This document shows positions 56,320 to 64,000 of a stretch of DNA of 64,000 nt, one piece after another (the stretch's first letter is position 1; the number at the start of each line of letters is the position of its first letter). Under the pieces are notes generated by a model. The model worked only from the letters and a program-made list of their open reading frames with translations. It ran no database searches and had not been told where the DNA came from. The stretch is from NCBI GenBank assembly GCA_001567505.1, contig LLEU01000027.1, positions 62,001 through 126,000 on the forward strand, in the 5' to 3' direction. This stretch comes from Acidobacteria bacterium OLB17. GTDB taxonomy: Bacteria; Acidobacteriota; Blastocatellia; Pyrinomonadales; Pyrinomonadaceae. The position numbers and the translations under genes are program-made.

Positions 56320-57948
56320 TCAGTGAGCGTTAAAGTTCGCGACCGGATAGTCGCCATTCTGGCCCCACTCGGTCTGGGCGAGTGCTCCGCTCGAGCTTGT
56401 CCTTACGTAGAAGTAGTTCTGCGTAAAGTCAGCATTCGGACGCCAAATGGCGAGATCGGTCTTGCCGTCGCCATCGTAATCACCCTGCGATACAAAGTCG
56501 GTTGCAGACAGGCCCCATATTCCGAAGAACGGTGAATCAGCCGGTGCCGAACTCTTTCGAACGTACCAATTGATCGCGCCGCTGCTTCCGCGAACGACCG
56601 CGAGGTCGGTCTTGCCGTCGCCGTCATAATCTCCTGGGACGATAACGTCGGTAGGGAGGCCGAAGTAGATCGTGCTGATGGTGCCGGGGCCGTTCAGATA
56701 CTGCCAATAAACAGCCTGAGGGCCGCCGCCGCGCTGAACCACAAAGTCAGCTGAGCCATTGCCGTCAAAGTCGCCGGGTGCGGGGTAGTCGCCGTTCACG
56801 CCCCAGGGGACGTAAACGATATTTCCGGTGTTCGGACCGCTGCTTGCACGGTAGAACCAGAAGCTCTGGTCGCCAGGAGCCACACCGGAGCGATAGACAG
56901 CCACGTCGGCCTTGCCATCGCCCGTGTAGTCGTCAACGACGGTGGGGTTGTCACCCGTTTGGCCAAAGACATCGGTCCTCAGCGTGCTCGTGCCGCTTTC
57001 AAAGATGTAGAACGCTGCTACGGTCGGTGCGCCGGGACGCCAAACCGCCACGTCGGACTTGCTGTCGCCGTCGAAATCGCCCGAGACGAAGAAATCGCTC
57101 GCGATGCCGAAGGCGGTTTGCATATCGCCAGAACAGGCCTGTGAAGCACCTGTTGCGTTGCATCCATACCAAGTGACCTGCCCGTTGCCGCCGCCGCCCG
57201 TATTGCGGACGACCGCGTAGTCGGTCTTGCCGTCGCCGTTGTAATCGACGACGTGCTGGGTCGATACAGCCGGCCCGGACGGCGTATAGCTGAAGGTATC
57301 AATACCGATATAGTTCGAGTTGTTTCCGGAAGGGCCGCCGTCAACAACGTAATAGCGAAACGCTATGCGGCCGCTCGTCGGGCCCGCAAGGCCGCTGATA
57401 GTCAGCGTGTACTCGGTCCAAACTTCAGGATAGTTGTTGCCAAGCGTCGGATTGATGTCGAGAAGAAGCGTCGAGAAATCACCTACGTCATTCTCTGTCG
57501 TTCCGATGTTGGTGCTCGATCCATTTGTCGAAAGGCGCACCTGCATACGATCCGGGAACGGATTTGCGGTCGTGGTCCTCGTCCAGAATTTGAACACGTC
57601 GCCATTGTTCAATGTGCGGGTCGGGGCGAACAGCCAATTGCTGATCGTGCCAGCTCCGCCCGTGCTGTTAAAATTGGCACCGATGTACGCCGTGGCCGCT
57701 CCCGCCTGGGAAGAGAACACCGTGCTGTTCCCCTGGAACCAACTGGTGACACCGACCGGATTGCTGTGGTTTGTCTGCGTCCAACCGGCCGCAGGCAAGG
57801 TCGTGATGTCGGCAAAATCCTCAGTGATCGCCTGAGCGTAGATAGAATTTGCGCCAACGAGCGAAACTCCCGCAATGAAAGCGACTGCAAGAGCGGACGT
57901 ACGCGCAACGGTGCGCCAGCTCGAAAACAATTCAGAAACTGAAAACAT
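56320..57948 (-). CDS. Secreted FG-GAP/VCBS-repeat protein with choice-of-anchor domain (paralog A)
   Basis: The 542-residue protein has an extended signal peptide (TSALAVAFIAGVSLVGANSIYAQ). A jelly-roll-like domain follows (FNSTGGAGTISNWLFAPTRTLNNGD, VWTEYTLTISGL). About six FG-GAP-type repeats of 45-50 residues end the protein, with calcium-loop text such as DYNGDGKTDYAVVR, DFDGDSKSDVAVWR and DYDGDGKTDLAIWRP. They should fold into a beta-propeller with Asp-rich Ca2+ sites. It is secreted or surface-bound, with likely adhesive or structural role. The repeat half is nearly the same as that of the gene at 58195. Confidence 0.88.
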   Translation of the reverse strand: MFSVSELFSSWRTVARTSALAVAFIAGVSLVGANSIYAQAITEDFADITTLPAAGWTQTNHSNPVGVTSWFQGNSTVFSSQAGAATAYIGANFNSTGGAGTISNWLFAPTRTLNNGDVFKFWTRTTTANPFPDRMQVRLSTNGSSTNIGTTENDVGDFSTLLLDINPTLGNNYPEVWTEYTLTISGLAGPTSGRIAFRYYVVDGGPSGNNSNYIGIDTFSYTPSGPAVSTQHVVDYNGDGKTDYAVVRNTGGGGNGQVTWYGCNATGASQACSGDMQTAFGIASDFFVSGDFDGDSKSDVAVWRPGAPTVAAFYIFESGTSTLRTDVFGQTGDNPTVVDDYTGDGKADVAVYRSGVAPGDQSFWFYRASSGPNTGNIVYVPWGVNGDYPAPGDFDGNGSADFVVQRGGGPQAVYWQYLNGPGTISTIYFGLPTDVIVPGDYDGDGKTDLAVVRGSSGAINWYVRKSSAPADSPFFGIWGLSATDFVSQGDYDGDGKTDLAIWRPNADFTQNYFYVRTSSSGALAQTEWGQNGDYPVANFNAH

Positions 57949-58130
57949 ATACTCCCTCCAATTCTTAGGCAGATAAAAATACCGGCCGGTTTTAACGAAA
58001 AGATCCTAAATGTACAAACTTACTCGATTACTATAGGCGCAAGTCGGATTTTGGTCAACCTTTACAGTAGTTAATAATGAGAAAATTCCTGGCTGGGCGA
58101 CCTTGAGACGAGGCGTTCCGAGAAAGGATA

Positions 58131-58164
58131 AGGGCCGCCGACCGAAAAATGGTCGAACGGCCCT
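58131..58164 (-). terminator. Hairpin terminator after paralog B
   Basis: On the minus strand AGGGCC-(2)-CGACC and GGTCG-(2)-GGCCCT pair in two blocks around a loop and are followed by TATCCTTTCTC. It lies 31 bases after the stop at 58195. Confidence 0.65.
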
Positions 58165-58194
58165 CGTTCCGTTCAAAAAAGCCGACGATCGGCG

Positions 58195-59973
58195 TCAATG
58201 AACGTTGTAATTTGCGACCGGATAGTCGGTGGCGATCCCCCATTCGGTTTGAATGAGGGAGCCGGTCGCGCTTGACCTGACGTAGAAATAGTTCTGGGTG
58301 GGGTCGTTATTTGGACGCCAAACAGCTACGTCGGTCTTACCGTCGCCATCGTAGTCACCCTGAACGATCGAATCGCCCGGTAATCCCCACGTTGCAAAGT
58401 ACGGGAAATCGTCCGGCGCCGAGCTCTTGCGGACATACCATTGGAGATTGCCGCCGCTGATCTGGAAAACGGCGAGGTCTGTCTTGCCGTCGCCGTCGTA
58501 GTCGCCCGGGATGATGAAATTGGAAGGCTGCCCAAAATAGATCGTGCTGACCGCGCCATCCGAGCTTGCGTTGAGCCAGTAAACGGCCTGCGCACCGCCG
58601 TCACGCTGGACCATAAAGTCACCCTTTCCGTCGCCGTCATAATCTCCGGGAGCGGGATAGTCGCCCGCGGTGCCCCACGGGTTATAGACGATCGCACCCG
58701 TATTCGGCCCGCTGCTTGCGCGATAGAACCAATAGCTCTGCTCGCCCGGATTGATCCCAGAGCGGTAAACGGCCGGATCCGCCTTGCCGTCGCCTGTATA
58801 GTCGGCGACAACGCTCGGGTCATCACCGGACTGGCCGAAAACGTCGATGCGGAGGGTGCTGTCGGAGCTCTGTAGAATGTAGAAAGCGGCCGTTTCCGGC
58901 GGGCCTTCGCGCCAAACCGCGATGTCCGTCTTGCTGTCGCCATCGAAATCCGCAGGCGTGATCCAATCGACCGCGACCCCGAAGTCGGCCGCCGCATTGC
59001 CCGTGCATTCCTGCGAAGCGCCGGTCGAGTAACATTCAAACCACGTGATGGTGTCTGTCGGGCCGCCGCCTGAGTTGCGAACGACCGCGTAGTCGGTCTT
59101 GCCGTCGCCGTTGAAATCAACAATGTGCTGCGCGGGCGAAGCCGGTGCACTCTGCGTTACATCTGCCCAGCTCGTACCAACACGAATGCCGTCAATGTGT
59201 AGGGTGGGCGCTGTAGAGCTCGAACCTTGTCGGAGCGCGATCGAACCGGGCGAGATATCGCTCGGCGAGGTATCCGTCGATGTTACTGTCGCCGCAGGTT
59301 CCGTCCCGGGAACGGTAGTGCTAACGAAAAGCTCTGCCGTGTCGTTTCCTTCCCCGTCAACGATATTGTATTTAACAACGATCAAGTATGTCGTGTTAAG
59401 CGAGTATGAATACGGAGTGAGTGCGACGCCGGCCGCCGTGGTCGCCGCCACCGAGATGCCGAACGCAAGATTGTTCGAGCCATCCTTTGTCGCGAAGACT
59501 CTTCCACGAAAGGTCGAGCCGATGGGGTCGGGCCCGAAATGGAAAAAGTATCCGCCGGGAGCCGTCGTCGAGGCATCGCTTACGTTGACGAGGAATGCTG
59601 CATAGACCGATCCGGTCGATTGCACCGCAAATGTCCTATTCACGTCCTCACCGCTTAGCCCCATCGCGACGGCGTTGCCGATGCCTGAGCCGGGATAACC
59701 CGCGAGCGTAAGGCCCGGCGAAACGGTCGCAAGTGCGTTCGTTCCGCTGGCACTATGGGCGGCCCAGCCGTTATCGGTTAGCAATGAGCCGGGCGCGTAG
59801 GGGAAGTCCTCGACCAGCAATGGTGCTGCCGGTGCGACGTTCGCAGCTTTTTGGTTGGAAGATCTTCGTGCCGAAAGGTTTCCTTGAGCGAAGACACTAC
59901 TAATGCACATAACGACGGAGATCGCCGCAAAAAACAGGGTCCGTACAGATTCCTTTTTCATTTTCTTCTCCAC
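58195..59973 (-). CDS. Secreted FG-GAP/VCBS-repeat protein (paralog B)
   Basis: The 592-residue protein has a signal peptide (VRTLFFAAISVVMCISSVFAQ). A lectin-like jelly-roll domain follows (SVYAAFLVNVSDASTTAPGGYFFHFGPDPIGS, NTTYLIVVKYNIVDGEGNDTAELFV). The same six-repeat FG-GAP half as paralog A ends it (DFNGDGKTDYAVVRN, DYTGDGKADPAVYRSG, DYDGDGKTDVAVWRPNNDP). The N-terminal domains of the two proteins differ, so they are domain-shuffled paralogs. It is divergent from the VWFA gene, with a 179-base gap that holds no gene. Confidence 0.88.
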   Translation of the reverse strand: MEKKMKKESVRTLFFAAISVVMCISSVFAQGNLSARRSSNQKAANVAPAAPLLVEDFPYAPGSLLTDNGWAAHSASGTNALATVSPGLTLAGYPGSGIGNAVAMGLSGEDVNRTFAVQSTGSVYAAFLVNVSDASTTAPGGYFFHFGPDPIGSTFRGRVFATKDGSNNLAFGISVAATTAAGVALTPYSYSLNTTYLIVVKYNIVDGEGNDTAELFVSTTVPGTEPAATVTSTDTSPSDISPGSIALRQGSSSTAPTLHIDGIRVGTSWADVTQSAPASPAQHIVDFNGDGKTDYAVVRNSGGGPTDTITWFECYSTGASQECTGNAAADFGVAVDWITPADFDGDSKTDIAVWREGPPETAAFYILQSSDSTLRIDVFGQSGDDPSVVADYTGDGKADPAVYRSGINPGEQSYWFYRASSGPNTGAIVYNPWGTAGDYPAPGDYDGDGKGDFMVQRDGGAQAVYWLNASSDGAVSTIYFGQPSNFIIPGDYDGDGKTDLAVFQISGGNLQWYVRKSSAPDDFPYFATWGLPGDSIVQGDYDGDGKTDVAVWRPNNDPTQNYFYVRSSATGSLIQTEWGIATDYPVANYNVH

Positions 59974-60152
59974 AAACTAATAGATTTTGCTGAAATTTTG
60001 CGTTCAAAACCCGTGACTAGCTAGGTCTGGCCACGAGGCAGTGCTAAGTAAATTTAGGACTGATTGCGAAAAGTTTACCAATATTCGGCCGGAACTCCTA
60101 ACCCGACGCCGCACGCGAAGCCGCATCTTTTGTTACAATTCTTGATATCGCG

Positions 60153-61277
60153 ATGATTCGAATGTCGAAATTGGAGCATACGATCTTTTGTTCGTTCCTG
60201 ATGCTGCTTTTTGCGGCGGCCGTCATCGCTCAGGACACAAAGGCCGGCGAGAACGACGAGGTCATTCGGGTCGAGACCGATCTTGTCGATGTGCCGGTCG
60301 CGGTCACGGACGCGAAAGGCATTCCGATCAAAACGCTTAAGGCTTCGAATTTCGTTGTCTATGAAGACGGCGTGAGGCAGGCCGTTACTGAATTCACCGC
60401 GTCATCGGCACCATTTGAGGTCGCGCTTCTTCTGGATACTTCGGGTTCCGCGAGGAACGATCTTCCTCTTATCCGACGCGCCGCAGAGGTGTTCATCTCC
60501 TCGCTCAGAGCGGGAGACCGCGTCGCGATCATCGCGTTCGATATGGCGAATGACGCCGGAGTTTTGTCGCCGCGAGTGGACATTCTCAGCCCGTTGACGG
60601 CAGATCGAACAGCGCTCGGCTCTGCTCTTGCGAGATTGAGGACGAGCGCGGGTACGCCTTATTACGACGGCCTTGCCGAGATCGGCGAACGCGTGTTCGC
60701 GAATACGGACGCAGGTGAATTCCGCGGGCGGCGAGCGATCGTTGCCTTGACGGACGCTGTGGACTCTACGAGCACAGTCAACTTCGCCGAGGCCCGCGAA
60801 AAGCTCGAAGCAAAAGGCCTGATCTCGTATTTCGTCAGGGTTGATACACGGGAATATTTCGAAGAGAATCTGCTTGGCGACTGCGAAGCGGCGATGCGTT
60901 TCTCGACGGCGCAGATCAGGCGATATTACCGAACGCTGAAGGGAAATCCGTCGATGGAAAAGGCCTCGGTATTCTGCCAGCTTGGCGATTTCGAACGCCT
61001 TGCCGTCAGCAAGAAGCTCTACGAGATCGCCGATTCCGAGATGGAGGACCTTGCGAAACGGTCGGGCGGCCGGGTCTTTCAGACGAGCGACCTTGCGGAT
61101 GCGCGCCGGGCGTTCCAGGCCGTCGCTGCCGACCTCGGGACGAGATTCACGCTCGGATATTATCCGACGAACGAGAAACGCGACGGAAAGTATCGCAGGA
61201 TAACCGTCGAACTTAAAGGTTTGTCCGCAGGCTCAAAGGTGCGCGCGCGCGCGGGATATACGGCGCGGACGAATTGA
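60153..61277 (+). CDS. VWFA-related protein, acidobacterial type
   Basis: This 374-residue protein has a signal peptide (HTIFCSFLMLLFAAAVIAQ). A short beta domain (VIRVETDLVDVPVAVTDAKGIPIKTLKASNFVVYEDGV) precedes a von Willebrand A domain with the metal site DTSGSARNDL. RVAIIAFD and VALTDAVDS follow. The combination is the one described as the acidobacterial VWFA-related domain. It is probably periplasmic or secreted with unknown ligand. deoB follows 22 bases later, but the pairing has no clear functional meaning. Confidence 0.88.
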   Translation: MIRMSKLEHTIFCSFLMLLFAAAVIAQDTKAGENDEVIRVETDLVDVPVAVTDAKGIPIKTLKASNFVVYEDGVRQAVTEFTASSAPFEVALLLDTSGSARNDLPLIRRAAEVFISSLRAGDRVAIIAFDMANDAGVLSPRVDILSPLTADRTALGSALARLRTSAGTPYYDGLAEIGERVFANTDAGEFRGRRAIVALTDAVDSTSTVNFAEAREKLEAKGLISYFVRVDTREYFEENLLGDCEAAMRFSTAQIRRYYRTLKGNPSMEKASVFCQLGDFERLAVSKKLYEIADSEMEDLAKRSGGRVFQTSDLADARRAFQAVAADLGTRFTLGYYPTNEKRDGKYRRITVELKGLSAGSKVRARAGYTARTN

Positions 61278-61299
61278 GGCGTTCGGGGCCGACGATCTT

Positions 61300-62484
61300 A
61301 TGACACGAAAATTTGAACGTATCTGTTTGATGGTTCTTGACTCTGCCGGTATCGGCGAGATGCCGGACGCGGCTGATTGGGGCGACGCCGGAGCGGACAC
61401 GCTCGGGCATATACTTGAGCGGCGTGAAGTGCGGCTTCCGAATCTGCGGCGTCTCGGGCTTGGGAATATCACCCCGCTTGCCGGAATGGCCGCCGATCCC
61501 GCGCCGGCCGGCTCGTTCGGGAAATGCACGCTCAAATCGGACGGCAAAGACACAACGACCGGCCATTGGGAAATGGCAGGCATCATCCTGAAACAGGGAT
61601 TTCCGAAATTCCCGGACGGCTTTCCCGCCCGCATCATCGACAAGTTCGTTGAGAAGGCGAATGTGCCCGGCGTGCTCGGCAACATTCCGGCGAGCGGGAC
61701 GGAGATCATCAAAGACCTCGGCGAAGACCATATGGCGACCGGAAAGCCGATCGTTTACACTTCGGCCGATTCGGTCTTTCAGATAGCGGCTCACGAAGAG
61801 GTGATACCGATCGACCGTCTTTACGAGATCTGCGAGATCGCCCGCGGCATCCTGCACGGTGATGACGAGGTCGCCCGCGTGATAGCGAGGCCGTTCCTTG
61901 GCACGAACTCTGCGAATTTCAAACGTACGGAGAATCGCCACGATTACGCCGTTCCGCCGCCCGCGAACAACCTTTTGCCCGTGCTTGCAAAGAGCGGGCT
62001 CGACGTCGTATGTGTCGGCAAGATCGCCTCGATCTACGACAACATCGGCGTCACGCAGGAACTCGTCGGGAAGAATAACGATCAGGCGGTCGATTCGACG
62101 ATCGAGGCTCTGAAAGCCGAAAGTCGCGGCCTTGTGTTCTCGAACCTTGTCGATTTTGATATGCTCTATGGCCACCGCAGAGACCCGGAAGGTTACGCAC
62201 GCGCTCTTGAAGAGTTCGACGCGCGGCTGCCTGAGATAATGGATGCGATGAATGAGAGCGACCTTCTCATCTTGACGGCCGATCACGGCAACGATCCGAC
62301 GAAGGAAGGCTCCGATCACACGCGCGAGTACGTGCCTCTGCTCGTCTTTGGTAAAAATGCTCGTGCCGGCGTCGATCTCGGAACGCGCCAGTCGCTCTCG
62401 GACATCGGCCAGACGATCGCCGAGAATTTCGGGCTTGAGATAGCCGACGGGGTGAGCTTTCTGAGCGAGATCTCGCCGGCTTGA
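61300..62484 (+). CDS. deoB: Phosphopentomutase DeoB
   Basis: This 394-residue protein belongs to the alkaline-phosphatase fold. The metal and phosphate residues lie in ICLMVLDSAGIGEMPDA (Asp), KDTTTGHWEMAG (the phosphothreonine site), NLVDFDMLYGHRRDP and ILTADHGNDPT...SDHTREYVP. It converts ribose- and deoxyribose-1-phosphate to the 5-phosphates in nucleoside salvage. The next frame overlaps its stop by a few bases, but its signal-peptide start is 18 bases later. Confidence 0.96.
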   Translation: MTRKFERICLMVLDSAGIGEMPDAADWGDAGADTLGHILERREVRLPNLRRLGLGNITPLAGMAADPAPAGSFGKCTLKSDGKDTTTGHWEMAGIILKQGFPKFPDGFPARIIDKFVEKANVPGVLGNIPASGTEIIKDLGEDHMATGKPIVYTSADSVFQIAAHEEVIPIDRLYEICEIARGILHGDDEVARVIARPFLGTNSANFKRTENRHDYAVPPPANNLLPVLAKSGLDVVCVGKIASIYDNIGVTQELVGKNNDQAVDSTIEALKAESRGLVFSNLVDFDMLYGHRRDPEGYARALEEFDARLPEIMDAMNESDLLILTADHGNDPTKEGSDHTREYVPLLVFGKNARAGVDLGTRQSLSDIGQTIAENFGLEIADGVSFLSEISPA

Positions 62485-62501
62485 ACTGGAAAAGAACGAC
62501 T

Positions 62502-64000
62502 ATGAAAAGAATGATCTTGCTTGCGGCGATGCTGTGCATTTCGGCCGCCTGGTTGGAGTTGCGGGCACAAACGGTTCGAGCTAGCAGCGAAATTAACGCT
62601 TCGTTCTCTAGACTTCGGCCTATTATCGAGAGCTTTGATGCGGACAGCCGCCTGCTCGAAAGGTTCTATACGGCGCGGACGTCGCCGAATCGAACCGCAC
62701 GCATCAAGAAACTCTACACGGACGAGCTCGCAAAGGCCGAGGCGATGAATTTCGAATCGCTTTCGCCCGAGGAGCGGGTCGATTGGATCCTGTTTACGCG
62801 TTTTCTGCGGCACCAGTTGGCCGAAGAGGACCGGCAGACGCAGCAGTTCGCCGAAATGGAACCGCTGATCCCGTTCGCACGCAAGATCTCGGACCTGGAA
62901 GACTCTAGGAGACGGCTTGAGGACATCGATCCGCAAAAGGCCGCCGCCACGCTCGATGCACTTGCGCGCGAGATCACTTCGCTCGAAGCAAAATTCTCTT
63001 CTGCCTCAGCCGAAAAGCCAAAACGGACCGTCGCAAACCGTGCGGCGAGCACTGTCGAAGGCCTTCAACGGACGCTGAAGCGTTGGTATGACTTCTACGC
63101 GGGTTACGATCCAAGCTTTACGTGGTGGTGCGAGGCTCCGTACAAAGCTGCGGACGAAAAGCTGAAGAAGTATCAGGCATTCATCACGACAAAACTCGTC
63201 GGGATCGCGGCCGACGATAAGACCACGATCATCGGCGACCCGATCGGACGCGACGCACTCATCGAACAGCTCAATTACGAGATGATCCCGTACACGCCGG
63301 AAGAGCTGATCGATATCGCCAACAAGGAGTTCGCGTGGTGCGAGGCCGAGATGAAAAAGGCGTCGCGGGAGCTCGGCTACGGCGACGATTGGAAAAAGGC
63401 ACTCGAACACGTCAAGAAGACGTTCGTGCCGCCGGGGAAACAGCCTGCATTGATCCGCGACCTGGCGCGCGACGCGGTCGCCTTTCTTGATAAGAACGAT
63501 CTGGTAACGATTCCCGACGTTGCCCGCGAAGGTTGGCGTATGGAGATGATGTCGCCGGAAAGGCAGCTTGTTGCGCCTTTCTTTTTGGGCGGCGAGACTA
63601 TCCTTGTCGCATATCCGACGGACGGGATGTCGCACGAGCAAAAGATGATGTCGCTCCGCGGCAACAACCCGCATTTTGCACACGCGACCGTCTTTCACGA
63701 ACTGATCCCGGGCCATCACCTTCAGGCTTTATGAGCGCGCGTTATCATCCGTACAGACGCGATTTCGCAACGCCATTCAATACCGAAGGCTGGGCGTTGT
63801 ACTGGGAATTCCTGATGTGGGATCTCGGATACCAGAAAACTCCGGAAGACCGCATCGGTGCACTTTTCTGGAGGATGCATCGCTGTGCGCGGATCATCTT
63901 CAGCCTTAACTTCCACCTCGAAAAGATGACGCCGCTCGAGGCCGTGGATTTTCTTGTAGAGCGAGTCGGACACGAACGGGAGAATGCGTTGGCAGAGGTT
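62502..64000 (+). CDS. DUF885-family zinc peptidase-like protein (frameshifted, right edge)
   Basis: The signal peptide is KRMILLAAMLCISAAWLELRAQ. A helical body leads to the metal motif HELIPGHHLQ near residue 405. The frame stops at 63734 straight after HLQAL. One more T in TTT (63728-63730) gives HLQAFMSARYHPYRRDFATPFNTEGWALYWE, the expected continuation, with the third metal ligand Glu in NTEGWALY. It runs off the right edge. DUF885 proteins resemble M3/M32-type metallopeptidases and are secreted. The ATG at 62502 is chosen for the signal peptide; the frame opens at 62481. Confidence 0.85.

Noticed and set aside
56320..59973. FG-GAP duplication as a composite mobile element
   Set aside because: No transposase, terminal inverted repeats or target-site duplications are visible around the two genes.
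1..64000. CRISPR arrays, tRNA or rRNA genes, prophage
   Set aside because: I saw no regularly spaced repeats, no cloverleaf with a T-loop-type GTTCGAATC outside coding regions, and no phage genes.

Overview
This 64 kb window comes from a moderately GC-rich bacterial chromosome. It most likely belongs to an acidobacterium of the Blastocatellia/Pyrinomonadaceae type. Supporting features are a VWFA-related protein of the acidobacterial kind, a CadC-like winged-helix/TolB/TPR regulator, secreted FG-GAP proteins, an S46 dipeptidyl-peptidase, an ECF sigma factor with a zinc-finger anti-sigma factor, lpxD (a lipopolysaccharide-type outer membrane) and a YpdA-type reductase. I see no tRNA, rRNA, CRISPR array, transposase or prophage genes. 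The lineage call is inference from gene content, not from a phylogenetic marker.

Layout. 1-3.4 kb: a secreted surface protein cut by the left edge, a 66-residue CxxC protein, and the winged-helix/TPR regulator. 3.4-6.2 kb: mrp, a uracil-DNA glycosylase and ygfZ. 6.2-11.2 kb: a mutagenic-repair operon, imuA-imuB-dnaE2, with a perfect palindrome just upstream. 11.4-17.5 kb: secreted proteins, including a lipase-like protein lacking its nucleophile serine, an S46 peptidase and an M23 endopeptidase. 17.8-20.2 kb: ECF sigma factor, anti-sigma factor and two membrane proteins. 20.4-26.5 kb: a TPR/TonB-domain protein, a flippase-like protein, nrdR, comM and dusB. 26.6-42.6 kb: housekeeping genes (a SurA-like isomerase, mfd, lysS, ypdA, rpoD, dnaG, mutS2, a DCC protein, msrB and a cation exchanger). 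42.7-51.5 kb: small membrane proteins, lpxD, a Uma2 protein, priA and lon. 51.7-56.2 kb: a LysM lytic transglycosylase, then a redox cluster (Rrf2 regulator, thioredoxin-like protein, MDR oxidoreductase, trxA). 56.3-64 kb: two paralogous FG-GAP proteins, the VWFA protein, deoB and a DUF885 peptidase cut by the right edge.

A dominant pattern is broken reading frames. At least ten genes, including dnaG, priA, lpxD and dusB, are split by single-base indels, often in short homopolymers. Each rejoins into a full-length family member. The most likely cause is residual base-calling or assembly error, although one small gene (13689-14334) could be decaying. For those genes I give the whole reconstructed span.

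The most interesting regulatory signals are three. The first is a 9-2-9 palindrome before the mutasome operon, a candidate SOS operator. The second is a pair of matching 7-bp-spaced inverted repeats, before the Rrf2 gene and before the adjacent thioredoxin-like gene; the Rrf2 promoter is near-consensus and implies an almost leaderless mRNA. The third is a hairpin-rich leader before the lytic transglycosylase gene.
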